Assembly (NCBI RefSeq): GCF_000585375.1
Contig: NZ_KK073874.1
Coordinates: forward strand, 62,001 to 126,000
Direction of reading: 5' to 3'
Origin: Cryptosporangium arvum DSM 44712
GTDB taxonomy: Bacteria; Actinomycetota; Actinomycetes; Mycobacteriales; Cryptosporangiaceae
Length of the DNA: 64,000 nt
Part shown: positions 14,343 through 22,042 of the stretch, one piece after another
Layout: every line of letters starts with the position of its first letter
How positions within the stretch are numbered: the stretch's first letter is position 1
The notes under the pieces: generated by a model
What the model was told of the DNA's origin: nothing
The model's input: only the letters and a program-made list of their open reading frames with translations
Database searches by the model: none
Translations under genes and position numbers: made by a program

Positions 14343-17300
14343 CTAGAAGTTAGACATCACGTCGCCCAGAACCGACTCGATGCGACGAGGGTCATTCGAC
14401 TCGTAGTAGCGGCCGCCGGTGGTCTTGGCGACCTGGTTGAGCACGTTCTTGCCGTCGCGGGTGAGCTCGTCGCCGAACGCCACCGGGTACACCCGCACGG
14501 TGGGCTCGGCCTTCAGGCCGGCCAGCAGCGCCTGCGGGCTGATGCTGCCGGGGTCCTGGTTGTCGCCGTCGGTGAGCAGCACGACGGCGTTGATGCCGTC
14601 GGCGTCGCTCTGCGCGCGCACCAGTTGCACGGCGTCCCGCGCGGTGTCGTAGAGGCCGGTGTCGTTCTTCGGCGTCAGGCTCTGCAGTGCGCGCTTGAGC
14701 GCGCCCTCGTTTTTCGAGCTGATCGGGACGAGCTGCCGATGGTCGACCGGGCCGTCGAGCTTGGTGGAGAACTCCCAGAGGCCGACGCGGTCGTTGGTGC
14801 CGAAGTAGTCGAGCGACGCCTCGGCGGCCTGTGTGGCCAGCTGCAGGCGCGTCGATTTCGTGCCGGCCACCTTCTCCTTCATCGAACCGGACGTGTCGAG
14901 CACGATCAGCACGTTCGCCGGCCGGTTCAGGTCGCGCCACGCGTTCAGCAGGGCCGCGACTGCCGCCGGCTGCGGCGAGGGGAACGTCGTCGCGGGTCGC
15001 TCGGCGATGAAACCGCCGGACTTCGCGACGACGTCCGGGTCGAGCTTGTCGTTGCTGTCCCGGAATCCGGCCGCGCGGAACGCGGCCTGCTGCTCGTCCT
15101 CCAGCAGGAACTTCTGGAAGTCGTCGGCGGCGGCCCGCTTGGCCGGCGTCACCCACGGCGCGTCGATCACCGAGTCGACGGTGACGTAAGGGTGGTCGGA
15201 GACCAGCGTGCCGTCGCTGGGCTGCATCGCGACCAACTTCTCGGCGGGGGCAGGCAGGTGGCTGCTGCCCGCGCTCATCGGTTCGCCCTGGTTGTAGGCC
15301 CAGACGGTCTGCTCCTCCACGGCGAGCGCCGACACCGACGACGTGCCGGACTGCTCGGCCTGCTGCCGGAGCGTCTCCAGGAACGTCAGCGTCGTGTCGC
15401 CGTAGCGGTCGGTCGAGCGTTCCAGCGTCCGCAGGAACAGCCGGACGCTGCTGCGCTGCAGGTCCTCCTCGACGTCACCGGTGCGGCCGGGAGCGGCGAG
15501 GTAGGCGGCGAGCGTCGCGTGCAGCCCGGAGGTGGAGACGAGCGGGTTCGTGCGGGCGAACAGGAACGGGGTTTCGGACTTGCTGACCCGCTTCCATTCG
15601 GCGTCGTTACCGGCGTAGCGGGCGATCTCCTGCCAGCTGGGGGACTTGGCCGGCCAGCCCATCGCCTTCGCGGTGGCTTCCGGTGCGGCGATCACCAGCG
15701 GGGACCGGGCCAGGCTCGGTGCTTTCGCCATCGCGCCGATCGCGCCGGCCTTCTGGCCCAGCAGGCCGACCCACACGCTGGAGGCCGGCGTCCAGACGTC
15801 GGGCCGGACGCCGTAGTCGGCGGTGGGCCAGCCCTTCGCGAGAGCCTCGACTGCCTCCCCCGACTTGGCGATCACGATCTGCACGCGGACGCAGGTGCCG
15901 TCGACGTCGTCGGGGTCGGCGTTGTAGCGCTCGGCGAGAGCGGTGACGACGCCGGCCTTCTCCGGGGAGGAGGCGACGACGAGCGGCAACTCGCCGCTGC
16001 ACCCGGCGACGGCGTGGAACAGGCTACGGCCGGCGAAGGCACCGCCCGTGAGCAGGACGAGGACCACTCCGGCGGCGACCGGGAGTACCCAGCGGCGTCG
16101 CTTGCGGGGTTCCTCGTGGGGAGCGACCGGGACCGGTGGGTTCACGGGCGGGACGCCGCCGCCGGTGGCTCGGCGGGTGCCGCTGTAGGGGCCCGGGATC
16201 GGGACGGGGCTACCGGGCGCCGACGGCACGCGCGCGGTCGGCCCGGTCCGCTGGCCCGAGGTGGGCGGAGCCGGCGGCGGCCCGGCCACTCGCCAACCCG
16301 ACGGCGGCCCGGAGACGGGAGGCCCGGAGACGGGAGGCCCGGAGACGGGAGGGCCGGAGACCGGAGGGCCGGAGCTCGGTGGGCCGGAGACCGGTGGGCT
16401 GCTGATGGGCATCCAGGCGGCCGGGGCATCGGTGGTGGGGTCGAAAGACGGGGGGCCGGAGACGGGGGTGATGGTGGTGGGCGGAGCCGAGCCAGTGGTC
16501 GTCGTGGTGGCGACCGCGTCGGAGAGGACACGGGCCAGCTCGGCCGCGGTGGGGCGGTGCGGCGGATCCGGGTCGAGGCACCGGTCGACCGTGGCCGACA
16601 GCGCGTGCGGCAGCGACGGCAGGTCGTAGGCGAGCGAGCGGTACCGCCCGGACTGGATCGCGGTGATCAGCGCGCCGAGCGTCTCCTGCTCGAACGGACG
16701 GTGCCCGGCCAGGCTCTCGTAGAGCATGACGCCGAACGACCACACGTCCGCGGCGGGACCGGCCGCCTGCCCCTCCAGGCACTCCGGCGCGGTGTACGCG
16801 AGCGTGCCGACGATGTCCCCGGGCCGCGTCAGGCCGGTGGACTCCGTCGACTTGGCGATGCCGAAGTCGGCGAGCTTCGCCTCCCCGTCGGCGTTGAGCA
16901 GCACGTTCGCCGGCTTGATGTCGCGGTGTGTGACGCCGACGGCGTGCGCGGCCGCGAGTGCCCTGGCGACTCCGGCCAGCGCACCGGCCACCTTCTCCGG
17001 CCGGGGGAGCGGCCCGCTGAGCGCGTCTTTCCAGCTCCCACCGGTGAGCAGCTCCATCACCAGGAACGGGGTGCCGGGCGCGGCGTCGATCGAGTCGTGC
17101 TCACTGATCCGGCCGACGTCGTAGACCGCGACGATGTTCGCGTGGTTGAGCCGGGCGGTGGTGCGGGCTTCGCGCTGGAAACGCTCCGGGGTCGTGAGCG
17201 TGTCGCCGGCGTCGATCAGAACTTTGACCGCGACCGGCCGATCGAGGTGGATGTCGTGGGCCGCCCATACCGCACCTGTCGCACCGCGCCCTAACACCTC

Positions 17301-17351
17301 ACGGAGGACATATCGGTCCCCGAGGCGAGGTCCGGCGTCCCGCGATGTCAC
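14343..17351 (-). CDS. Ser/Thr kinase fused to binding-protein-like and vWA ectodomain
   Basis: A 1002-residue transmembrane protein. Residues 14-280 are a Hanks-type kinase with an intact active site: Lys43 in VAVKVL, HRD 142-144, DFG 162-164. A Pro/Ser-rich linker with SGPPV repeats follows, then one membrane helix near residues 420-440 (VLPVAAGVVLVLL). Outside the cell lies an extracellular solute-binding-like region (about 450-760), then a von Willebrand A domain whose MIDAS begins DTSGS near residue 818. Binding-protein plus vWA proteins usually stand alone in actinomycetes. Here the sensor is joined to a kinase, so ligand or metal-dependent protein binding may control phosphorylation. 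GTG start with GGGAGGAGG ahead. Confidence 0.9.
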   Translation of the reverse strand: MTSRDAGPRLGDRYVLREVLGRGATGAVWAAHDIHLDRPVAVKVLIDAGDTLTTPERFQREARTTARLNHANIVAVYDVGRISEHDSIDAAPGTPFLVMELLTGGSWKDALSGPLPRPEKVAGALAGVARALAAAHAVGVTHRDIKPANVLLNADGEAKLADFGIAKSTESTGLTRPGDIVGTLAYTAPECLEGQAAGPAADVWSFGVMLYESLAGHRPFEQETLGALITAIQSGRYRSLAYDLPSLPHALSATVDRCLDPDPPHRPTAAELARVLSDAVATTTTTGSAPPTTITPVSGPPSFDPTTDAPAAWMPISSPPVSGPPSSGPPVSGPPVSGPPVSGPPVSGPPSGWRVAGPPPAPPTSGQRTGPTARVPSAPGSPVPIPGPYSGTRRATGGGVPPVNPPVPVAPHEEPRKRRRWVLPVAAGVVLVLLTGGAFAGRSLFHAVAGCSGELPLVVASSPEKAGVVTALAERYNADPDDVDGTCVRVQIVIAKSGEAVEALAKGWPTADYGVRPDVWTPASSVWVGLLGQKAGAIGAMAKAPSLARSPLVIAAPEATAKAMGWPAKSPSWQEIARYAGNDAEWKRVSKSETPFLFARTNPLVSTSGLHATLAAYLAAPGRTGDVEEDLQRSSVRLFLRTLERSTDRYGDTTLTFLETLRQQAEQSGTSSVSALAVEEQTVWAYNQGEPMSAGSSHLPAPAEKLVAMQPSDGTLVSDHPYVTVDSVIDAPWVTPAKRAAADDFQKFLLEDEQQAAFRAAGFRDSNDKLDPDVVAKSGGFIAERPATTFPSPQPAAVAALLNAWRDLNRPANVLIVLDTSGSMKEKVAGTKSTRLQLATQAAEASLDYFGTNDRVGLWEFSTKLDGPVDHRQLVPISSKNEGALKRALQSLTPKNDTGLYDTARDAVQLVRAQSDADGINAVVLLTDGDNQDPGSISPQALLAGLKAEPTVRVYPVAFGDELTRDGKNVLNQVAKTTGGRYYESNDPRRIESVLGDVMSNF
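16306..16395 (-). repeat. 15-bp coding tandem repeat (SGPPV linker)
   Basis: Six 15-bp units inside the kinase gene. The first three (16306-16350) are identical and the other three have drifted. Each encodes five residues of the proline-rich linker between kinase and membrane helix. Unit number is likely to vary between strains. Confidence 0.85.
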
Positions 17352-17451
17352 CCGACCCCCTCCTCCCGCTCTTGGCGACAGGATAGGACCCCGAGGGGAG
17401 CCCCCAGCGGACGTGTGATCGGGGGCTCTGTCGGACTTCGGTCAAATGCCG

Positions 17452-17931
17452 CTAACTGGATCCACCGAACTGCTCGGCGAGACGGGGTGGGAACCCACCG
17501 GTGGCGATCGGACCCCAGCGCTCGATCGTGATGCGCAGCAGGCTCTTGCCCTGCCGCTGCATCGCCGCGCGGTAGCCGTCCCAGTCGGGGTGCTCCCCGG
17601 AGATGCATCGGTAGTAGTCGACGAGCGGTTCGAGTGCTTCCGGCAGATCGAGCACTTCGATCGAGCCGTCCACCTGGACGTACGGCCCGTCCCAGTCGGA
17701 CGACATCACGCAGATGCTCGCCCGGGTGTCCCGGCGTGCGTTGAAGGCCTTGGCCCGGTCGGGGTAGGTGGAGACGACGATCCGGTCTTCGGCGTCCACA
17801 CCGCAGGTCACGGGGGAGAGCTGCGGCCGTCCGTCCTTGCGGGTGGTGGCGAGCATCCCGTGGTGACGTGGCCTCAGGAACTCCAGCAATGCGTCCCGGT
17901 CAACCGCGTCGGCGGTCGCGTAGTTAGGCAC
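17452..17931 (-). CDS. PPOX-class F420-dependent oxidoreductase-like protein
   Basis: A 159-residue split beta-barrel of the pyridoxamine-phosphate-oxidase-like (PPOX) group, in which actinomycete members often use cofactor F420 rather than FMN. Signatures are HHGMLATTRKDGRPQLSPVT at the N-terminus and DRAKAFNARRDTRASICV in the middle. The substrate is not known; relatives reduce biliverdin and other conjugated compounds. GTG start at 17931. It lies upstream of the kinase gene on the same strand with a 100-base gap and is divergent from a HAD phosphatase across 71 bases. F420 use is inferred from family resemblance. Confidence 0.86.
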   Translation of the reverse strand: MPNYATADAVDRDALLEFLRPRHHGMLATTRKDGRPQLSPVTCGVDAEDRIVVSTYPDRAKAFNARRDTRASICVMSSDWDGPYVQVDGSIEVLDLPEALEPLVDYYRCISGEHPDWDGYRAAMQRQGKSLLRITIERWGPIATGGFPPRLAEQFGGSS

Positions 17932-18002
17932 GCGGTCAGCCTAACCACCAATTCGTCGGACAAACGCGATCGTGACCGCAGATCTCGTGTAACGCTTGGT
18001 GC

Positions 18003-18821
18003 GTGTTCGTGCCCAAGCTGGTCGCTACCGATCTCGACGGAACCCTGCTGCGATCGGACCTGACCGTCTCGGAACGCACGCTCGCGACGTTCAGCCGGCT
18101 GGAGCGGTCCGGCATCACGCTCGTGTTCGTCACCGGCCGTCCGTGGCGCTGGATGGACCCCGTGCTCGCCCAGACCGGTCGCCGTGGCCGGGTCGTCTGC
18201 GCCAACGGGGCGGTGGTGCTCGACGGGGCGTCCGGCGAGGTCCTGCGCAACTGGACCATCCCGACCGGGACGCTGCGCGCGGTGACGACGTCGGTGCGGG
18301 AGACGTTCCCGGACGCGATCTACGCGGTCGAACGGGGGCCCCGGATGCTGCACGAGGCGGGCTACCCGGTGCGGCACGACCTCGGACGCACCGACGAGGA
18401 CCAGGTCAGCTACGCGGAGTTGATCGCGGAGCCGGTCGAGAAGCTGCTGATCCGCGCGCCGAGCGTGGAGGCGGCCGAGCTCTGGACGCGGTGCACGCGG
18501 GTGTTCGACGACACGGTCACCGCAACGCACTCCGGTTTCCGCGGCCTGATCGAGGTGTCCGCGCCGGGCGTGACGAAGGCCACCGGCCTGGCCTGGGTGG
18601 CCCAGCACTACGGCGTCGACCCGGGCGGGGTGCTGGCGTTCGGAGACATGCCCAACGACATCCCGATGCTGAGCTGGGCCGGCCGGGGCGTCGTCGTCGC
18701 CGGCGCGCACCCGGAGGCGGCCGCGGTGGCCCACACGGTGACCACCGGCAACGACGCGGACGGGGTAGCCACCTACATCGACGCTCTCCTGGACGAGGCC
18801 GAGGCGACTACCCCGCGGTAG
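18003..18821 (+). CDS. HAD-family phosphatase, Cof type (3 of 3)
   Basis: A 272-residue Cof-type HAD hydrolase. Motifs: KLVATDLDGTLLRSDLT, FVTGRPWRW, GVTKATGLAW and FGDMPNDIPML. Closest in the window to the HAD protein at 12622. The GTG at 18003 has no clear ribosome site, so the transcript may be leaderless or weakly translated. Its stop is one base from the stop of the convergent bpa gene. Substrate unknown. Confidence 0.9.
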   Translation: MFVPKLVATDLDGTLLRSDLTVSERTLATFSRLERSGITLVFVTGRPWRWMDPVLAQTGRRGRVVCANGAVVLDGASGEVLRNWTIPTGTLRAVTTSVRETFPDAIYAVERGPRMLHEAGYPVRHDLGRTDEDQVSYAELIAEPVEKLLIRAPSVEAAELWTRCTRVFDDTVTATHSGFRGLIEVSAPGVTKATGLAWVAQHYGVDPGGVLAFGDMPNDIPMLSWAGRGVVVAGAHPEAAAVAHTVTTGNDADGVATYIDALLDEAEATTPR

Positions 18822-18822
18822 C

Positions 18823-19386
18823 TCAGAGGTACTGGCCGGTGCCGTGCGCGCCGGGGGTGCCGTCGTTCGCCACGATGCCGCCGAGGCCCGGGGGCAGCGC
18901 CGGGCGTCCGCGCATCTGCTCCAGCTGCATGCGCGCGGCCATCTGCTGGGCGACGAGCGCGGCCTGGATGCCGTGGAACAAGCCCTCCAGCCACCCCACC
19001 AGCTGGGCCTGCGCGATCCGCAGCTCCGGCTCGGAGGGCACCGCCTCGTCGGTGAACGGCAGCGACAGCCGCTCCAACTCTTCGCGGAGCTCCGGGGCGA
19101 TCCCGTCCTCGAGTTCGGTGATGGATCGGGCGTGGATCTCCTTGAGCCTCGCCCGGCTCGCCTCGTCGAGCGGCGCCGCCCGCACCTCCTCGAGCAGCTG
19201 CTTGATCATGCTGCCGATGCGCATGACCTTGCCGGGCTGCTCGATCAGGCGCGAAGGGTCGTTGTCGCCGTCTTCCTTGCCGACCTCGATCGGCATCGCG
19301 CCGACCGGCGAGCCGTCCGGCCCCATCACCATGACGGTTTGACCGGGTGTGTCGGGAAGCTCGTTAGGGGACTGGTTGTCGGTCAT
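18823..19386 (-). CDS. bpa: bacterial proteasome activator
   Basis: A 187-residue DUF2587 protein matching mycobacterial Bpa (Rv3780), an ATP-independent ring that docks on the 20S proteasome and opens its gate to feed in unstructured or damaged proteins. The C-terminal GQYL is the docking motif that inserts into proteasome pockets, and it is intact here. The central region is long and helical (LIEQPGKVMRIGSMIKQLLE and onward), as expected for the four-helix ring subunit. The ATG at 19386 has GGGAGGA eight bases ahead. The proteasome subunit genes are not in this window, as is usual for bpa. Confidence 0.95.
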   Translation of the reverse strand: MTDNQSPNELPDTPGQTVMVMGPDGSPVGAMPIEVGKEDGDNDPSRLIEQPGKVMRIGSMIKQLLEEVRAAPLDEASRARLKEIHARSITELEDGIAPELREELERLSLPFTDEAVPSEPELRIAQAQLVGWLEGLFHGIQAALVAQQMAARMQLEQMRGRPALPPGLGGIVANDGTPGAHGTGQYL

Positions 19387-19446
19387 ACGACCATCCTCCC
19401 GCAATCTGGTTGTGCGCGCCGATGCCGGTGGCAGAGGGTGCAGGGT

Positions 19447-20370
19447 ATGCCCGTTCAACGAACATCCGAACTAACAGTTCGGGCCGCGACCCTCGCCGAT
19501 GCTCCCGCCGTCCGATCCCTGATCAACGAGGTCGACCTCGTTGACACCGGGGATGCCGGCTACTCCGTCGAGGAGGTCGAAGGCGACCTGCGGCGCGCGG
19601 CCGACCTCGCCCGCGACTCGTGGCTGGCGTTCGACGGTGACCGGCTGGTGGCCTACGCGGTGCTGTGGCCGGCGTCCACCGGCACGCGGCTGGACGTCGA
19701 GCACTACGTCCTGCGCGACGCCGTCCCGGCGGGCATCCAGTTGCTCGACCTGCTCACGGTGCGAGCGGCGCAGATCACCGCCGGGGCCGACCTGCACCTG
19801 GCGCTGACCCCCGACTCGGTGCTCGCCGTGCACGCGCTGCCCGCGCGGGGCTGGCGCAACGTCCGGCGCCACCACGTGCTGACCCGGCGGCTGACGCCGG
19901 GAGCCGGCGTGCCGCCCCAGCTGCCGGACGGTGTCCGGATCCGCACCGCGGAGTCGCCGGCCGACCAGGAGGTCGCCTACCGGCTCGTGCAGGAGACGTT
20001 CGCCGGGCACTTCGGCTTCGAGTCGACCGGGTACGCCGACTGGCGCAAGCGCATGGACGCCGATCACCGCGACTGGTCGCTGAGCTGGATCGCGTCCCGC
20101 GACGGGGTCGACGTCGGGGTGCTGGTCGGGCACAACGACCGGGAGGCGACCGGCTGGGTGCAGAACCTCGGCACGGTGGCCGCCGCGCGTGGCTCCGGGA
20201 TCGCCACGCTGCTGCTGCGTACCGCGTTCAGCGAGTTCGCCCAGCGCGGCCGCCGTGCGATCGGTCTCGGCGTCGACACCGAGAACGTGAACAACGCGTT
20301 GCGCTTCTACACCGGCCTCGGATTCGAGCTGCAGTTCGCGGCCGACACCTGGCGCCTGGTGGTGAACTAG
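19447..20370 (+). CDS. GNAT acetyltransferase (two-domain)
   Basis: A 307-residue protein with two GNAT-like halves. The N-terminal one (residues 10-150) is diverged. The C-terminal one (residues 160-307) has the acetyl-CoA loop AAARGSGIATLLLRTAF and VDTENVNNALRFYTGLGFEL, as in MshD-like two-GNAT proteins. The substrate is not known; it is not clearly mycothiol synthase. The ATG at 19447 has AGAGGG ahead. Divergent from bpa. The stop shares a CTAG palindrome with the stop of the convergent quinone oxidoreductase gene, leaving no spacer. Confidence 0.82.
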   Translation: MPVQRTSELTVRAATLADAPAVRSLINEVDLVDTGDAGYSVEEVEGDLRRAADLARDSWLAFDGDRLVAYAVLWPASTGTRLDVEHYVLRDAVPAGIQLLDLLTVRAAQITAGADLHLALTPDSVLAVHALPARGWRNVRRHHVLTRRLTPGAGVPPQLPDGVRIRTAESPADQEVAYRLVQETFAGHFGFESTGYADWRKRMDADHRDWSLSWIASRDGVDVGVLVGHNDREATGWVQNLGTVAAARGSGIATLLLRTAFSEFAQRGRRAIGLGVDTENVNNALRFYTGLGFELQFAADTWRLVVN

Positions 20371-21341
20371 CGGACCAGGATCACCTTGCCGGTCGCGGAG
20401 CCCTCCTCGAGCGCGCGGTGCGCCTCGGCGGCGTCGGGGAGCGCGATCGCCCGGTCGACGATCGGCCGGATCTTGCCGTATCCGAGCAGCGGCCAGACGT
20501 GGGTCTTCACGTCCTCGACGATCTCGGCCTTCTCGCTGACCGGACGGGCACGCAGCGACGTCGCCGTGACCGAGGCGCGCTTGGCCAGCAGCGCACCGAG
20601 GTTGAGCTCGCCCTTGGCCCCGCCCTGCATGCCGATGACGACGAGCCGACCGCCGGTGGCCAGCGCGTCGATGTTGCGCGGGAGGTACTTCGCGCCCATG
20701 TTGTCGAGGATCACATCGACGCCGCGACCGTCGGTGGCCTCCTTGACCACCGCGACGAAGTCTTCGCTGCGGTAGTCGATCGCCCGTTCGGCGCCGAGGG
20801 CCAGGCAGACGTTGTGCTTCGCGGCGCTGGCGGTGGTGAAGACCCGGGCGCCGTAGGCGGACGCGAGTTGGATCGCCGCCGTGCCGATACCGCCTGCGCC
20901 TCCGTGCACCAGGAACGAGTCGCCGGGGGCGAGGCGCCCGACCGCGAAGACGTTCGACCAGACCGTGCAGTACACCTCGGGCAGGCTCGCGGCCTCGGCC
21001 AGCGTGACGCCCTCGGGCACCGGGAGCACCTGGCCGGCCGGCACCACGACCTGCTCGGCGTAGCCGCCGCCGGCCAGCAGCGCACAGACCTCGTCGCCGA
21101 CGTTCCAGCCCTGCACGCCGGAGCCGACCGCGGCGATACGACCGGAGCACTCCAGGCCCGGGTACGCGGAAGCGCCCTTCGGCGGCGGGTACATTCCCTG
21201 GCGTTGTATCAGGTCAGCGCGGTTCACGGCGGACGCGACCACGTCGATGAGGACCTCGCCGTCGCCGGGTTCGAGGTCGGGAACCTCGGTCCAGCGCAGT
21301 ACCTCGGGTCCACCCGGCTCCGTGATCGTGATCGCGTGCAT
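20367..21341 (-). CDS. NAD(P)H-quinone oxidoreductase, PIG3 type
   Basis: A 324-residue zinc-independent medium-chain reductase of the quinone oxidoreductase (PIG3/QorB) family, which reduces quinones with NADPH. Family motifs: NRADLIQRQGMYPPP, YPGLECSGRIAAVG, and the nucleotide-binding stretch LVHGGAGGIGTAAIQLA. Starts with ATG at 21341 and is preceded by the terminator of the small upstream gene, so it likely has its own promoter in the ~20 bases between. Convergent with the GNAT gene through a shared CTAG. Confidence 0.93.
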   Translation of the reverse strand: MHAITITEPGGPEVLRWTEVPDLEPGDGEVLIDVVASAVNRADLIQRQGMYPPPKGASAYPGLECSGRIAAVGSGVQGWNVGDEVCALLAGGGYAEQVVVPAGQVLPVPEGVTLAEAASLPEVYCTVWSNVFAVGRLAPGDSFLVHGGAGGIGTAAIQLASAYGARVFTTASAAKHNVCLALGAERAIDYRSEDFVAVVKEATDGRGVDVILDNMGAKYLPRNIDALATGGRLVVIGMQGGAKGELNLGALLAKRASVTATSLRARPVSEKAEIVEDVKTHVWPLLGYGKIRPIVDRAIALPDAAEAHRALEEGSATGKVILVR

Positions 21342-21363
21342 GGCGTCACTCTAGAGACACGGG

Positions 21364-21395
21364 CCGGGGCCCCGCGCGGTCGCGCGAGGCCCCGG
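21364..21395 (-). terminator. hairpin terminator of the small Cys-pair gene
   Basis: An 8-bp outer stem (21364-21371 with 21388-21395) continues into a GC inner stem. It lies between two minus-strand genes, 30 bases after the stop of the upstream one. Confidence 0.6.
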
Positions 21396-21425
21396 TTGTC
21401 GTAGGGGAAAAACTGGCACTAGCGA

Positions 21426-21599
21426 TTAATGCTGACGGATCACCCTCCGAAAAAGGTTCCAGCCCGCCATCCGGACAGTTGCTACCGGACGGCCGCGGTG
21501 GAGCATCTGGTTGTGCGTGTCGGTCAGCGCCTGCACCTCGCGACGGTTGGTTCGCGTGACGCCGGGCCGTGCGCACTCTGGGCAGTGCAGCCGGTACAT
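21426..21599 (-). CDS. 57-residue conserved-looking protein with a CPEC motif
   Basis: A small basic protein, not recognised. It begins MYRLHCPECARPGVTRTN, where the CPEC knuckle could be half of a zinc ribbon, and ends RMAGWNLFRRVIRQH. The frame is open further upstream to 21677, but the ATG at 21599 has GAGAGG ahead at a normal spacing. It has its own terminator downstream. The third-position GC is lower than in neighbours, as in many small regulatory proteins. Confidence 0.55.
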   Translation of the reverse strand: MYRLHCPECARPGVTRTNRREVQALTDTHNQMLHRGRPVATVRMAGWNLFRRVIRQH

Positions 21600-22042
21600 C
21601 GCGGTTCCTCTCATGCGACGGCCCGCCGTGGCGAGCTGGCTGTTCCCCGGTGCTGTGCCGGGACCACCTGTTCCCATGACTCAAGACGGTAAGCACCTCG
21701 CACCACTCAGACCAGCCGACCCGCTGTGAGAAACATGTGGCCTATCGGTGGTTGTGGTGAGCCCCGAACGGTCGGTTGGGATGCGGTGCCCGAGTCGGGA
21801 ACAGCGGGACCAGGTATTCTGGTTACGTCCAAGCCACCTCGGAGCCCCACGAGCAGCTGATGGGTCCCGAGAACTTGGTTGATGTCCTATCGAGGTTTCG
21901 TCGTAAACCCGTGTCCCGGCGGTTCCAGCGTCCGGTGGTCAGTGGGTTCGACGTACCGATGAGTCCATCGGAGAGACCCCCGTTACCCCGACCGGGGTGG
22001 ATGACCCCTGGCTGCTGTGTCGTCCATCCGGAAAGCCGTTCT
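21600..22042 (+). promoter_or_regulatory. long leader region of the DEAD-box gene
   Basis: A 443-base gap between divergent genes. GGGAAC (21797-21802), 18 bases, then GGTT (21821) resembles the sigma-R/sigma-H (thiol-stress) promoter pattern GGAAT-N18-GTT. TATTCT at 21815 is an alternative housekeeping -10. Either would give an untranslated leader of about 220 bases, as is common for RNA helicases that control their own mRNA. A small hairpin is at 21985-21998. No known riboswitch is recognised. Confidence 0.35.

Noticed and set aside
17932-17960. A second iron box before the PPOX gene
   Set aside because: GGTTAGGCTGACC resembles the IdeR box only at about 12 of 19 positions, and the gene has no iron link.
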